A stretch of 64,000 bases of DNA from Dichetophora obliterata. Lineage: Eukaryota > Arthropoda > Insecta > Diptera > Sciomyzidae. Both the position numbers and the translations under genes were made by a program. Every line of letters starts with the position of its first letter. Within the stretch, counting starts at the first letter, position 1. Under the pieces are notes generated by a model that worked only from the letters and a program-made list of their open reading frames with translations, was not told the DNA's origin and ran no database searches. Below are positions 9,203 through 21,075 of the stretch, one piece after another. The stretch lies in contig OY986436.1 in assembly GCA_963920525.1 (NCBI GenBank), positions 79,143,630-79,207,629 on the forward strand, given 5' to 3'.

Positions 9203-10520
9203 TTTTTATGTGATACGATTAGTTTTGCGACATCTGATTTAGTGATGCAATATGGCATCATCGTCCTAATTGGGTTAAAACAATATATAATAAAGAAATT
9301 GTCTTTTTTCTTTTGTAACGTTTTGTTTTATTTTGGAGCGCAGCTCTCCGTTTATATGTATCTCACTTTTCGCCTTACTGGAGGCTCATCAGTTTTTTTT
9401 TTTGTTTCGCTGTGCTAGCTGAGCACGAAGAGAAGTTGGAAAATAGAAAGCAACATGGAGTTTATTGAAACTCTTCCAACAAAAACGCGTCAAAAGACAA
9501 CGAATAAGCATTGCATGGCTGCTGGGATAATTTCTTTAAAAACTTAATACCTGAATTAAATATACTTATTATTAAAATTTCGAAAGAAAAATACTTCTAA
9601 ATAAATCTGTAGCACAAATATGATACTTAAAACTTTTTTTCATAAAAATCGGCCCTATACTTTTGAAGTAAAGTCGTAACTTTAAATTTTCACTTCAAAT
9701 TTATAAAATAGTATGATATGATAATAATAATATAATAATAATAATAATAATAACACGTGCAAGTGGTAAGTTAAAGAAATTGTTAATATTATAAATATAT
9801 TATACAAATAATTTTGTGTTATTTGAATAAAACAGCACAGCATAAAGGTTCCAACGAATGGATGACGTCTTTGTAGGCATGATGCGCAGTTAGTATTTGT
9901 CCATTGATATGCATGGCTACGGCGATAGGGAATCAGGATAAGGAGAATTTGTATAAGTAATCACAACTTAATTTCGTTCCATTTTCACCAAAACTTATTG
10001 ACAAAAATCAGTTGCACTCAAAAAAAATATCAGATTTTATAAAATACTTTTTCTTAAAATTAACTATCAGCTGTTTTTGACAAGGGTAGCAGAAATTTTT
10101 TTGATAGAGTTGAAAAATTCGCGTTCACCTTCTTAATTCCGCCATAGCCTCAACAGAATGAACTTGCCGCCGCGGCAGAGTTAAAAAAACTACGATGAAA
10201 GGGTGGTTACGAAAAACATTGTGTACACAGAATTATTTAATAGAGAGAAAAATAAAAATTATAACATCTTTATGTAAAACGGAGCCTTCGTTTTAAGCCT
10301 CGTTCGTTTGCCGAAGAGATTGGACAAAATTGGCTTGATGTATTTCTTTCCTTGCGTCGTTGTCCACGATTACGTTTCTTAAGTTACTAAAATACTCTCA
10401 ACACGAGTACCTGTCAAAAAGCAATATTACCAGATTACAAAAATTTAAGATTATGTGTAAATTCTTAAAAACTTTATTTTTGTTTGAAGCATATACATAT
10501 ATTGATGTTGGTAAATCTTC
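9203..10520. other. Gene-free AT-rich stretch with (ATA)n microsatellite
   Basis: Nothing recognised except a short ATA/TAA microsatellite at about 9716-9752. No frame carries a known domain. Confidence 0.6.
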
Positions 10521-10544
10521 TTAGGTTAGGTTAGGTTAGGTTAG
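10521..10544 (+). repeat. TTAGG pentamer tail at LINE 3' end
   Basis: TTAGG repeated almost five times. On the LINE's own (minus) strand this is a terminal (CCTAA)n tail, which marks the 3' end of the element rather than a telomere. Confidence 0.85.
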
Positions 10545-12100
10545 TGTGGCTGCCTCAAACGAGACACACTTAGGTCAATGAGGCCCGTTGTGATAGCAAG
10601 GGTTACTTTTTCCTATCTCTATTTAAACCAATTTGAGCTGTTTACTGAGCCTAGGATTCGGTAAAACGAAGATTCGGAGAGTTCGTCAAGGCAATTGAAA
10701 AACCAGTTGCCTAAGTGGAGGAAGCATTTTTGAGCCAGCACTGGGCAAGTGGAGAGGAAATGCACTGTAGATTCTTCCTCCTCCTCATCTCTACAGCTTC
10801 CGCAGAAGTCGTTGTGGGGTATGTTCCATATCTGAGCGTGTCTGCCAATAAGGCAGTGCCCGGTAAGGATCCCTACCATGGTGCTAATGTCGTCTCTACT
10901 GAGAGAAATGAGTTCTTTTGACCGGTCAAGGGTGAGTTTAGGCCAGATTTGCCGCGTTATATTATATGTGTTACCTGCTGACCATCTGTAGTTGGTTTTG
11001 ATGCCGGATAAATCATGTGTAAGAAGTTAACATGTGGTGAGAGGAATACCAAGGATGCCTTTATCTGTAGAATGTTGTTTGGTAGTACCTGCACGAGCAA
11101 GTTCATCTGCTTTGCAGTTACCAAGAAAGTCCTTATGTCCAGGAATCTAGAATAGAAGGATTTTGAGCTGCTTTGACATCTCATTTAAAGATCTACGGCA
11201 GATGAGAACTGTTTCAGATGTTATTCCAACAGCTAGGGCTTTCAAAGCGGATTGACTATCGGATAGTATGCAAATATCAATGGAAGATATCTCATTTACC
11301 TGAAGCCAAGTTAACGCTTCATGTATAGCAGCGATTTCAGCTTGAAATACACTGCAACGATCAGGGAGCCAAGGCTAAATTAATGCTTAATGCTTCCGAG
11401 TAGACTCCTCCACCTACTTTACCATCTAGTTTTGATCCATCAGTAAAGATCTCAAAGACGTTGTGAGGTGAACGGTTTCCTAATTCTTACTCTTCTCGAA
11501 AGGGAATGTATAAATTGAACTTCCTTTCAAAGGATAGTTTTTGTGTGATGTAGTCGATGGACCTAGGTATAGGAGGGAGAAATTTTCTAATGCAAGAATG
11601 TCCTAGTGTACCTCCCTTCCACTGGGAAGGGTGGCGTCTAGACGGATGGCTGTATTAGCGGCCATCTGCTTAGCTAGGATGTCAAGTGGTATAAGACGGA
11701 GCATTACGTCTATTGCGTCCGTCGAAGTGGTTTCTAGGGCTTCACTTTTGCACAGTTCCGCTGATATTTGAACTTTACGGAGAAGGTTTAGGTGAGTCTG
11801 TTTTTCGAGTGCATGCCACCAGACAGTAGCACCATATAACAAGATTGGCCCAACAACTGCTGTATAAATCCAGTGAGTAACACTTGGTTCTAAATCCCAT
11901 TTGCTACCTACAGCCTTTTTGCATGAGTCCAGGGCAATATTCGCTTTTTTGGCTCTCTCAATCAGATTGGGCTTCCAGTTTAGTTTCCTATCCCGCCCAG
12001 GTATTTTGCTTGATCTGATAAGCTAAGTCTTGTGTTTCCCAGTGCAGGAGGACTAATTAGAGGTAAATTGTGTTTTTTGGTGAAAACCACTAGATAGATA
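10521..12100 (-). pseudogene. LINE fragment A: reverse transcriptase end, RNase H, C-terminal zinc-knuckle region
   Basis: Minus strand, in pieces. 11603-11842 begins MLYGATVWWHALE, the end of a reverse transcriptase. 11180-11360 reads as RNase H (CSVFQAEIAAIHEALTWLQ, then ICILSDSQSALKALAVG). 10619-10879 reads MVGILTGHCLIGRHAQ, CGSCRDEEEE and HFLSTCPVL, the family's C-terminal GHCLIGRHA and Cys-His region. Elements with this RNase H belong to R1/I/LOA-like non-LTR groups; the clade is not settled. Stops and frameshifts make it dead. The element's 3' end is marked by five TTAGG units at 10521-10544. Confidence 0.8.
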
Positions 12101-12102
12101 GA

Positions 12103-12563
12103 TACACGCTCAAAAATCTTGGACTAAATTCTAATACATCCTGTATTGTATATATGACGACACCGAAACTGTATTAAAATTTAATACACTACATATATTA
12201 CAATTGATTTTTATTCTCTCATGGGACTTAATTTTAATACATGCTTGTATTAAAATATTTTTGACAAAAAAAAATTAACGAAACATGTGGGATTCGAACC
12301 TAGTGCGTTTAGGTTATAAGTTTTTGGCTCTACCAACTGCTCTATGAAGCCACATGTATAAAGAAATGATAAACATGCATAAGAGCCGAACCAAGCCGAA
12401 CGCTGTTTTTAAAGACTAATCCAACCTGTATTAAAAATTATTCCAGGTTTTATTAAAAAATGTCTAGTATTTTGAAGAGTTTGAATTCTAATAGAAAAAG
12501 TATTAAAAAATGCATGATTCCAACGATTGGATTAAAATTAATTCCAAGATTTCTGAGCGTGTA
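12103..12563 (-). mobile_element. Foldback element I with an embedded tRNA-like module
   Basis: Ends are TACACGCTCAAAAATCTTGG and its inverted copy (19 of 20 match; right end 12544-12563). The interior is full of TAATACA/TGTATTA words that are complementary to each other. On the minus strand, 12288-12352 looks like a tRNA: an A-box-like CATAGAGCAGTTGGTAGAG, an anticodon-loop-like CTTATAA and a B-box GGTTCGAATCC. It lies between LINE fragments A and B. I found no clear target duplication. Confidence 0.75.
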
Positions 12564-12589
12564 GTTAAGTGAGGAGCTAGTCACCTAGT

Positions 12590-14023
12590 TACTGCGGCCT
12601 TAAGGGTCTATTAAAACAAACCTCTATAAATTATAGTTCATCCTTAATCGTTAAGTTCGTCAGGAACAGAGCGATGTCCCTGGGTGAACTATCCGCTATT
12701 TTGTGCGGTTCTAGGAACAGTGCACTCAAGTAGCGAAGTCGAGTCTTAATTAAACCGTTACAGTGACACAAGATGTGGTTGGTATGAATGTTTTTGCCAG
12801 TCTGTTACCTGCGGTTTCCCTCTAGTAATGTAGTGTCTCTCTGTTAAGCCACATATTAATTTTATGGCGCATAGTGCCCCATGGTAGCCCGCAGAATGGT
12901 TCTGTGCCTATGAAGGAACTTACATCTCTTTTCCTTCGCAATCTCGTTTCCCAAATGGCCGCTATGGCCTGGTTCCCAAATGAGTTGGACTCTGTTATGG
13001 GTAGACACCTTGATAAGCAGCTGAAGGCAATCTCATACGAGTTTGGACGTGATTTTATATGCGCTTAGTGCAAGTAGAGCAGCTTTGTTCTCAGTGTGAA
13101 TGTAACTCTTTTTGTTCCTAGTGGGATTGTTTACATACTCCCTTAGGCAGATCTCAATTGCATGGACTTCAGCTTGAAATACTGAGTTAAAACCACTTAC
13201 TCAGTTTTATTTGGGTTAAGGCTGAGCCCACGGCTGATAACCCAGTTGACTAGAATGTTTAGGCAATGTTTCACAATGTCTCGAAGAGTATATGTATTTT
13301 CCATAAGCTATCACTCTGTACCTTTCTAGTTCCAGTTTGACTAGCAGTTCATTAACTGCTAAATTCCAGAGTAGAGGTGAAAGAACCCCTCCCTGAGGGT
13401 ACTCTTTGATACAGATCTTAACGTGGATGCCGAATTTTGCACTTAAAATCCTACCAACTAGCATTTGATTTATCAGTTTTATCAGCTCGGTATCCACCAC
13501 AAGCTCCGTTAGCGCATTATTGATAGGTCTTGCTTCAACGTTATTAAAGGCCCCTTCTATATCAATAAAAGCTATCATGGTATATTCCTTCTGATGGAGG
13601 GATTTTTCAATGATGGAGACTATGGAGTGGAGAGCTGTTTCTATGGATTTACCTTTGGTGTAAGCATGTTGAGCTATTGACAGTGGCTTTATTTCTAATT
13701 TAAATTTCAAGTAAATGCCGATTAATCTCTCGAGGATTTTTAGAAGAAAAGAGACTAATTGGTCGAAGGTCTTTTGGGTTTACATGTGAGCTTTTGCCTG
13801 TCTTAGGTATTAAGATAGCCTTTACATTACGCCAGCGTTTAGGAATGTGATTTATATCAAGGCAGCTTTGGTAGATCAACAAAAGTTGCTCTTTAATGAT
13901 GCCGTACGACTTCTGAATTTCAATGGGAACTATACCATCAGATCTTGGTGACTTAAATGGTTTTAAGTTACTGATTGCCCATTTGAGCTTTGATTGTGTG
14001 AGTATTTTTAAGGATCTGTTCAC
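12590..14023 (-). pseudogene. LINE fragment B: reverse transcriptase and RNase H
   Basis: Minus strand. 13700-14023 carries the early reverse-transcriptase region (LKPFKSPRSDGIVPIEIQKS, CLDINHIPKRWRNVKAILIP, KDLRPISL). 13216-13710 carries QHAYTKGKSIETALH, IAFIDIEGAFNNV and YPQGGVLSPLLWNLAVNEL. The expected YADD-type catalytic site has decayed to AYGKYI. 13080-13190 reads as RNase H (FQAEVHAIEICLREY). A frameshift separates the two main pieces near 13705. Same general class as fragment A and same orientation; whether the two were one element split by foldback I is open, because both have an RNase H. Confidence 0.8.
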
Positions 14024-14029
14024 AGATGG

Positions 14030-14820
14030 TAACTGATCTTCCTGAATTGGAGTATTACATATCTCTGAACATACCGGAAAGTGAGTTTCAACTAAAAAAT
14101 TCAGCTTCTTACATCATCTGCTTTTTTCTGCTTTTTTTAATGGATTATTTTGTTGGATTATTATTTTGCAACACTGTTAGTCATTATCAGCTCTGTTCCA
14201 GATGCTCAGTTGATACTTTACCTAAATATTGCAAATATTTTGCGCTGCTTTTGTGATCGAATGCGAGACTTTCAGAATAATTTTTTTTAATAAATTTAGC
14301 GATTGATAACTTTGCAGACAACGGAAGCAACTTGAGAATAAGATATAGAAAATCAAGAAAACAGAGGTTTCTGCGGAAAAGAAAGTTGTTTTTGACCGAA
14401 ATTTTAAAGAAGAGAACAGTGACGAAAACTGTACTGCGAAAAATTTAATAAATGAAATATAAATTAATATCTGTATATGAATATGATAAATAATTACCAT
14501 TTAATGTAAAATAGATTGTTATAAATACCAATTTTGCTTACTTTCTTCTTCCATAGCTTTCACGCAGTATAAATAATAGCTTTCACGTTGACGGCTTATT
14601 GCATGTTGCGCTCGCCAAATGCCAAGTTTATACTCGCTATAACGTTTCACTTTTGCAATAGTTGCAAGATTTTTGCATCGAACGTGATGGTCTTTGCTGT
14701 TTCTGCTGCTTGTTGTGTTTTTAATAAATATTATCTTATATTATTAATATTAATGAGATCCCCTATGAAATGATTGTTAATTCTTACATACTAAAACAAA
14801 TTTTACCTTTCCTTAGCAGG
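14030..14820. other. AT-rich stretch, no gene seen
   Basis: Open frames here have no recognisable motif. A small hairpin (TTAGCAGGAA...TTCCTGCTAA) is at 14814-14839, just before the LINE tail. Confidence 0.5.
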
Positions 14821-14844
14821 AACTTCCATTTTCCTGCTAAACAT

Positions 14845-16375
14845 TTTTCATTTCATTTCATTTATTAAGTCTATGAACAATATTCTTACAGACTACGATA
14901 ACTATATACAAAAAATTTAATATATCTTAAAGAATTAAATTCTGTTTAGTAATGACTTTAGCGAATCCTTAGAATTAGCGAAATCTACATCACAATATTC
15001 AGATAACTTATTAAGTTCAAATAAAGCTCTATACATTGGAGAGTTTAATGCATAGTTTGTACGGCGTTAGTCTAAATAAAATAAATTAGAATGCCTTAGT
15101 GTTCTCGTCGGAACATTAAAGTTAATTAAATCCAAAAGTTGAAGCAATCGACTTTACCGACTGATATATCAAAAACAAATAACATTGCAAGATTAATTCT
15201 TCTAATATGAAGACTTTTTAAGTTAATGAGCTTGCATTTGGCATCATATGAAGGGCCAGGTTCTTCAAAGTTTATGTATCGAAAAGCAAACCTAACGAAT
15301 GACCTTTGAATCCGTTCTATGCGATTAGAATGTATAGTATAAAAAGGGTTCCATATAAAAGAGGCATATTCCAAGATTGACCGCACCATAGAAATATACA
15401 AAGATTTCAACGTGACAAGATCATTGAAGTTGGAAGAGTTTCGCCGCAGGAACGCAAGCAATGAGTACGCTTTAGGGATAATGTAGTTAAGATGGGAAAT
15501 AAAATTAAATTTTTTATCAAAAATGACACCTAAATCTTTAATTTCAGTGACACAATTGATCGGAGTATTATCCAGAATGTAAGTACTTGAGTGAGAATGA
15601 TCTAACTTTGAATAAGTGGAAAAAGCACATTTACTTCGATTCAAAGACAACGTATTCCTAACACACCAATCGTAAACAGAGTCGAGATCAGCCTGAAGCT
15701 TAGAAGCATCTACTGAATTGTTTACTTTTAAAAAATTTTTTAAATCGTCCGCAAATAACAAGCAGCGGGAATAAACAATGGAATCAGTTATGTTATTTAT
15801 AAACAAAATAAATAATAACGGACCCAAAATACTTCCCTGAGGGACACCAGAAGTTACTAAGATGGCCTAGATTTTTCATTTTCAACATTCACAAAGCAAA
15901 TTCTATCAGTTAGGTATGAATTGAGCCAGTTTAAAAAGTTTGAATGAAAGCCGATTCTAGATAGTTTATTAATCAGAATTGTATAAGCAACTTTGTCAAA
16001 GGCTTTTGAGAAGTCTGTATAAATAGTGTCAACTGGACACCCTTCTTGAAAGGCATTGATACAGTATTCAGAAAAAACGGTAAGATTTGTAACAGTCGAA
16101 CGACCAGGTAAAAAGCCATGTTGATATGGAGAAACTATACTTTTCACTGCAAAGAAGATCTTTTCTTTAACAATTCTTTCGAAGAGCTTTGAAATAGTTG
16201 ATAGTTTAGTAATCAGTCTGTACTTAATGATATTGTTTTTATTTCCTGATTTATAGATCGGAGTAATAGAAGCAATTTTCCAATCGGCTATAAATTCACC
16301 TGTGTGTAAAGATTTATTAAACAAAATTTGCAATGGAACAAAATTTTCACAATGAAACAATTTTACTCTCGTCAA
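14845..16375 (-). pseudogene. LINE (CR1/Jockey-like) reverse-transcriptase pseudogene with ATTTC-type tail
   Basis: Minus strand in two frames. 15857-16375 holds WKIASITPIYKSGNKN, QHGFLPGRSTVTNL and TDFSKAFDKV, the early fingers/palm blocks. 15126-15827 holds MGPLLFILFINNI, the catalytic CLLFADDLK, SLNRSKC, KDLGVIFDKKFNF and SILEYASFIWNP. The catalytic DD is present, but a frameshift near 15840 and the missing N-terminus make it non-functional. (TTTCA)n-like sequence at 14845-14866 is the likely 3' tail on the element's strand. No RNase H follows, unlike the LINEs at 10.5-14 kb. Confidence 0.85.
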
Positions 16376-16672
16376 ATTTGAGTATAAGGATATGTTTATG
16401 GCCTTGCGACAAACAAAATGTTTTCTATAATTTTATAAAACATGTTGGTCAACCTGAGTAGATGATTTTTGAAATAGCTGAATTGTATGCTGATAACTAT
16501 TCGACTTCGGCAGAGGGTCAGCAGCATAAAGGAGACAAAAAATTCTTGGTCTTTTAGCGAACTTTAAGGAAAATGGGCGTTAATCTTAACAAGATTATTG
16601 GTAAAATAAGTTGTGCAAATAATATAATTAATTCATTAATTATTCATGAAGCGCATACATTACCAAGTTAAA

Positions 16673-17867
16673 AAGTGGGGCACACATTATAGCTCATGAA
16701 TGTCATTCGAGTTAGTCTAATTTCTCTCTCATTCTGCTGCATGACCAGATTATCATTCATGCCGCCTTTATAACCCTTCATTCGTTTGCGAACTTCGTGC
16801 GGTAAGCACGGTACACATTGTCAGGCATCGTTCAAGAGAGAGCCCGTGACGAACGTTCTCACAAAAATTTTTGTGACCATTCCGTCCAATGTTAATTAAT
16901 AAGGTTGTGGCACTTGAGAGAAATGCACTCTATTTCTGCCTTTGCTTGAACTGTCATTGTGCTTTTCTTTGTTCTATGCATTTGTTTTCTTGCTTTCTTT
17001 TTATCCATTCTGACAGTTCGGTCGAGCTCGCTCTCAAGTGACACAACATTATAAATGAGCCTTGATTTCGTCTAGAACAGGGCTGAGCATTCTAACACAG
17101 TCACATTTTATTTTATCTTGTTAGTATTGGTGAATAGCGAACACAGCAAAATAGTTGTCACAATTATCTAGATTTGCAAGTTTGTATGTTTATACCTCCA
17201 CACATACTGTAAAATTTGTTTATTTTTTAATTTTTTGTCATTGGTGTTGTTCACTATTTCTTTTATGTCATTAATGCTCCAGCATTTTCTTCTAAGTAAA
17301 TAAATTATATTAGTTTGCTTGCAGTGGTTGCAAAAGGTTCTCTGCAGAACAGAAATCGCATTGCGATTCAGAGTCAAACATTTTTTAGGTGTTGTTTTTG
17401 TTTTAATATTATTAAATCCTAATATATACGAATCATTAAAATTATAATCAAAACCTCAAAAAATTAAGTATAAAAAAATCAACGAATACAAATTATATGA
17501 AAAAAAATAATGCAAAGAATCTTAAAAGGCAATACGTATGAATTATATTAAGCCATAATAAAATAAAAAATATATGAAAAAGAATTATGAATCTACAAGC
17601 CAAAAAGTTGGTTTTTTAAGATTGTTCATAAAATTTTCGACATAGGTCTTAACAGCATCACCGTCAGCGAACGACTGAATTATATTCTCTTCTGTTGTGA
17701 GTTTTGTGTACATGTGAAAAGTTACGCTCAGAGAGCGCTCAGTGAGCTATGGGACGTCCAGCGCTGGTCTAGAATGATAAACCAACATTCAAGTGTGCAC
17801 ATTATCACTTATGCTCATATTCCCTCCTGACTGTCAGTTAGTCATGAGCGATGATGTGAACCCCACT
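16673..17867. mobile_element. Candidate TIR element, ~1.2 kb, non-autonomous
   Basis: The left end AAGTGGGGCACACATTATAG and the right end, reverse-complemented, AAGTGGGGTTCACATCATCG, are imperfect inverted repeats that continue as (A)GCTCATGA on both sides. No coding region is recognised inside. A smaller hairpin is nested at 16904-17047. No target duplication is clear. Confidence 0.5.
16904..17047. repeat. Short hairpin repeat with 17-bp inverted ends
   Basis: GTTGTGGCACTTGAGAG and its near-perfect inverse CTCTCAAGTGACACAAC flank ~110 bp. Size and form suggest a very small MITE. Confidence 0.55.
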
Positions 17868-18810
17868 TAAGACTATTATATTTTATTTGTATACACCCAC
17901 GCGTACTGCGTAAAGGCTTTATTAACTTTGTAGCTCCGTTCGTGACACCGATATGAAGGTGTGGCAGGTACAGAAAAGCAATCTTGATCAGAACGATCTC
18001 CTGAACTGATTTAGTCTTTTCCGTCTGTCTGTCTGTGATCACGATAATATAGCCGTAATTTTAGATCTATCGTAACGTATATTTTATTCAAAAATAGAGA
18101 CCAAGTTCAAAACTGAGCCAAACCGGTTGATTTGGATGACAAAACTCTCCTACCTCATATACAAAGTGACTTTACCAAAATTATGAAATCTCTAATTCCA
18201 CAAAAATTAATCTAATGCCTTCAAATACTCATAAATCTTAGCCGCATATTACTAACACTTAAGGCATAACACTAGCCTCGGTTATAAGTAATTCAAAGTA
18301 TCTTTAACGGTTTTTCCGCCTAATCGATAATTCACGTCTTGTTCTAATCAATTCTTCCTCTAATAATCTATCCCTTTCCTTTCAGGTCGAAGACAAAACG
18401 TTATTTGTATAAGGCACGTGCCTTGATTCTTTGATATTTTTTTAAAAAAAAACCTAAAATATGCCCTCTGAGTATGAAATTTGTCAAAATCGAATGAAAA
18501 ACATGCCTACCTCCCAATCAAGGTGTATTTGTAGAAACGGCAAAATCTCCTTAAATTTCACAAAAATGAGTATAAAAGCGCCAAATTTTGGAAATAAGTT
18601 TTAATCTTAATCAAGCACTTAATGTTTGTTAAAAAAAACTGAAAACTCCTCCTACCTCCCATACGAAGTGACATCGTCATAATAGTAAAACCTTCATAAA
18701 TTAAAACAAAACTAAAATATAAACTTAATATTTTACACAAAAGCTTTGATAATTAAAATATACTTTGAGTTTCAAAATTGAAATAATTTAAAACGTCAAA
18801 TATACTTAAA
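17868..18810 (+). repeat. Interspersed repeat debris split by a SINE 3' part (18260-18446)
   Basis: The segments at 18085-18240 and 18450-18720 share wording such as CTCCTACCTC(A/C)(T/C)AT and AAGTGAC, and a CCGTCTGTCTGTCTGTGATC stretch lies at 18020. At 18260-18446 the sequence matches the body and tail of the SINE at 30881-31259 (TTATCGATAATCA-like, TAATCTATC, CAAACGTTATTTGTATAAGG) but lacks the tRNA-like head, which is typical of 5'-truncated SINE copies. Confidence 0.6.
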
Positions 18811-19527
18811 TACACGGAGAAAACTGTTTGCTAAATTTGTATTGTGGTTAAGCAAAGCTTGCGTTTGAGTCTTAGCCACTTCAAAATTATGCTTGATTTC
18901 AGCAAAAACTAATCAAAATTTTCTGTTCCAGTTTAAAATAATTAAGCAAATTTTTAATTAAATTCAAGCAAAATTTTGCTAAGTTAACTGCAAGAGCAAA
19001 TTTCTACTTATTTCAAGCAAATTTTTGCTTAGTTATTATAAATTGGATTAGCAAATTTTGATTACTATTTGCTGAAAAATTACCACCATCTGGAGATTTG
19101 AACCTCGACCGCGTGAGTGTAAGTGCATGGTCTTATCATTCGACCATCGCAGTTGTTAACCAATCGTCGCCTAATTTTACCTTATTACTAATAAACGTTT
19201 GCTCGTGTGTTTAGAAGAAATTTGCTTAAATTTAGTAAATATTTGCTATTTGAGTTTATAATAATTTAGCAAATATTTGCATGATTTTAGTGAAAATTTG
19301 CAAATTGAGCTTATAATAAGTTAGCAAATATTTGCTTGAGTTAAGTAGAAATTTGCTTTTGGAATTTATAATAACTTAGCAAAATTGTGCTTTTTCCTTA
19401 ATGCATGAGGAGTGAATTCAATTTAGCAATCTTTTTCTAAAATTACACAGTGATTAAGCAAAGTTTTGCTGATTTGCTTTTAAGCAAAACATTTGCTTGA
19501 TTCAAGCAAAATAATTATCTCCGTGTA
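18811..19527 (-). mobile_element. Foldback element II with an embedded tRNA-like module
   Basis: Ends TACACGGAGA and its inverse TCTCCGTGTA, with AAGCAAATTTTGCT-type words (AGCAAA/TTTGCT) repeated more than a dozen times through the interior so that the strand can fold on itself. On the minus strand, 19083-19160 reads as a tRNA-like unit: A-box-like TGGTCGAATGATAAGACC, loop CTTACAC and B-box GAGGTTCAAATCTCC. Plan and end sequence resemble foldback I at 12103 although the interior words differ. Confidence 0.75.
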
Positions 19528-19850
19528 CGGCTGTAGAGCTTTCATAGACTTCGGAGGAAATTTGGTTCAGTCGAAGATAATCGCTTATTAGTTTATTATT
19601 TCGGAAAAGGCCTATTTTGAAGGCGATTTAATAAATTCGGATGAATAATAACTATTAGGGGTTTTATTTACCATTTTTTTGCCTAAATGTATTTAAGAGC
19701 TCTTGGATTTTTGCCATTCAATTTAATGAAATTCTATCAAATTAAATTTAATCAAAGAATGTGTAAATCTTTAAAAGCAATTTTATATTTTTCAATATAA
19801 CTTCTTATAAATATTTAATCCATCACAATTTTACACGCCATCATTTGCAG

Positions 19851-19970
19851 TTCCGCCAACGGTTAAAGCTGTAAATCAGCTGCTGGGTGCACCCGTGGAA
19901 CGTGAAGTTACGCTGGAGTGCATCGTGGAAGTATATCCCAAGCCATTAAATGAATGGTATCGTCACGAGG
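19851..19970 (+). CDS. Ig-superfamily cell-adhesion gene, coding exon A (first half of last Ig domain)
   Basis: Splice acceptor TTTGCAG ends at 19850 and donor GTGAGT starts at 19971. The exon opens and closes in phase 1 and has no stop. It reads PPTVKAVNQLLGAPVEREV, then TLECIVEVYPKPLNEWYRHE: the B-strand cysteine of an Ig fold in LEC and the core tryptophan in EWY. Family knowledge: this layout fits the third Ig domain of fly DIP/lachesin/IgLON-like adhesion proteins, which act at the surface of neurons. Exons for the first two Ig domains are not in the window and must lie further left. Confident for an Ig adhesion protein; the exact family member is not assigned. Confidence 0.93.
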
Positions 19971-20057
19971 GTGAGTGTCAACAGAATTTTTTAAAAGTAG
20001 TGAAATCAAAAAATAAAGTCACTCATAAAAAATAAAAAAAAATTCTTTATTTTGTAG

Positions 20058-20231
20058 GAAACATGAAGCTGCATAACGGCAACAAGTACAACATATCGGA
20101 GGCCATGATTAATTTGTATACATGGCAACTCAATCTGACGATACGACATCTGACCAAGTCAGATTTTGGGGCCTACAGTTGTTCCAGCGTCAATGCGCTG
20201 GGCAAAAGCGAGGCCAGAATACGATTGCAGG
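20058..20231 (+). CDS. Ig-superfamily cell-adhesion gene, coding exon B (second half of last Ig domain)
   Basis: Separated from exon A by an 87-bp intron (19971-20057). Acceptor TTTTGTAG, donor GTAAGC, phase 1 on both sides, no stop. It completes the Ig domain: NGNKYNISEAMINLYTWQLN, the glycosylation-type NLT, then the signature SDFGAYSC with the second disulfide cysteine, and a GKSEARIRLQ end typical of the G strand in this family. The domain from PPTV in exon A is ~97 residues, the usual length. The next intron is 14.9 kb and holds the 21-30 kb transposons. Confidence 0.94.
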
Positions 20232-20403
20232 GTAAGCAATAGAGTTAATTTAAGTCTTTAAACGAATCGATTGACAAAGATGAAACAAAGGAAAGAACGA
20301 GTTCCACGCTAATGTTTTTGGGATTTTTTGGTGCTCATAAATCAAAGAGGATTTGAGAGCAAGTCAATAAAGCTACGAGTATTTTTCTATAATAAGCCCA
20401 GAG

Positions 20404-20426
20404 ACACACATGCATACACACACACA

Positions 20427-20508
<82 letters not shown>

Positions 20509-20512
20509 TACT
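20404..20512. repeat. (CA)n microsatellite
   Basis: About 50 CA units with a few CATA interruptions, 170 bp downstream of exon B inside the intron. ORFs through it are only dinucleotide repeats. Confidence 0.98.
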
Positions 20513-21075
20513 TATACAAGAAAACAAGCAAACATCAATACACACATGCCATCATAGATAATGCTTTATCGCACATCTGCGCGGGGTTTAAGCCAAGACG
20601 CAAACCAATAAAACGGAAACAATATCCGCTGAATGAATTATTACACAATTTGGCAAAGTTTCGTCGCAGCGTTTATCCTAGACGTTCTCCTCGCCATGCC
20701 TTGCTCACCATCCTTCTCCCCACTTCCACACTTCCGCACTGCATGAAACAATGTAATCGCCGCAATATATTTAAATATGCCCTAATGTGGCGAACTGATT
20801 TTCATCTTCAATTCCAAAGAATGACATCGAATAAAATCTGTTAGAACGCCATTGAATTGAATCAAGCGTAGATCTTATCGATTTGTTGAAAAGTTTCCTG
20901 CCGTTTCCTCTCCTCGTTGGGGTTTTATTGTTGCCACTATTAGGAATTTCATATAGAAATTATTCAAAGTTCTGTTGGGCATGATGTGCAGATAGGAATG
21001 CTTTGGTTTCGTTTAAAATTCAAGAAATTCGATCATTTCCACAAAATTAAAGTAGAAAAACTGATGGCGATTGAT
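20513..21075. other. Intron sequence without recognised features
   Basis: A plus-strand open frame continues from the CA repeat to 20844, but it shows no domain or codon pattern of a real exon. Confidence 0.5.

Noticed and set aside
10521..10544. Interstitial telomere repeat (TTAGG)n
   Set aside because: It sits exactly at the 3' end of a minus-strand LINE, so a retroelement tail explains it better.
12288..12352. Functional tRNA gene
   Set aside because: Acceptor and anticodon stems pair poorly and it is embedded in a foldback element; called tRNA-like only.
20328..20844. Two overlapping plus-strand ORFs of 77 and 144 codons
   Set aside because: They run through the CA microsatellite and show only His-Thr repeats followed by sequence without a domain; inside an intron.
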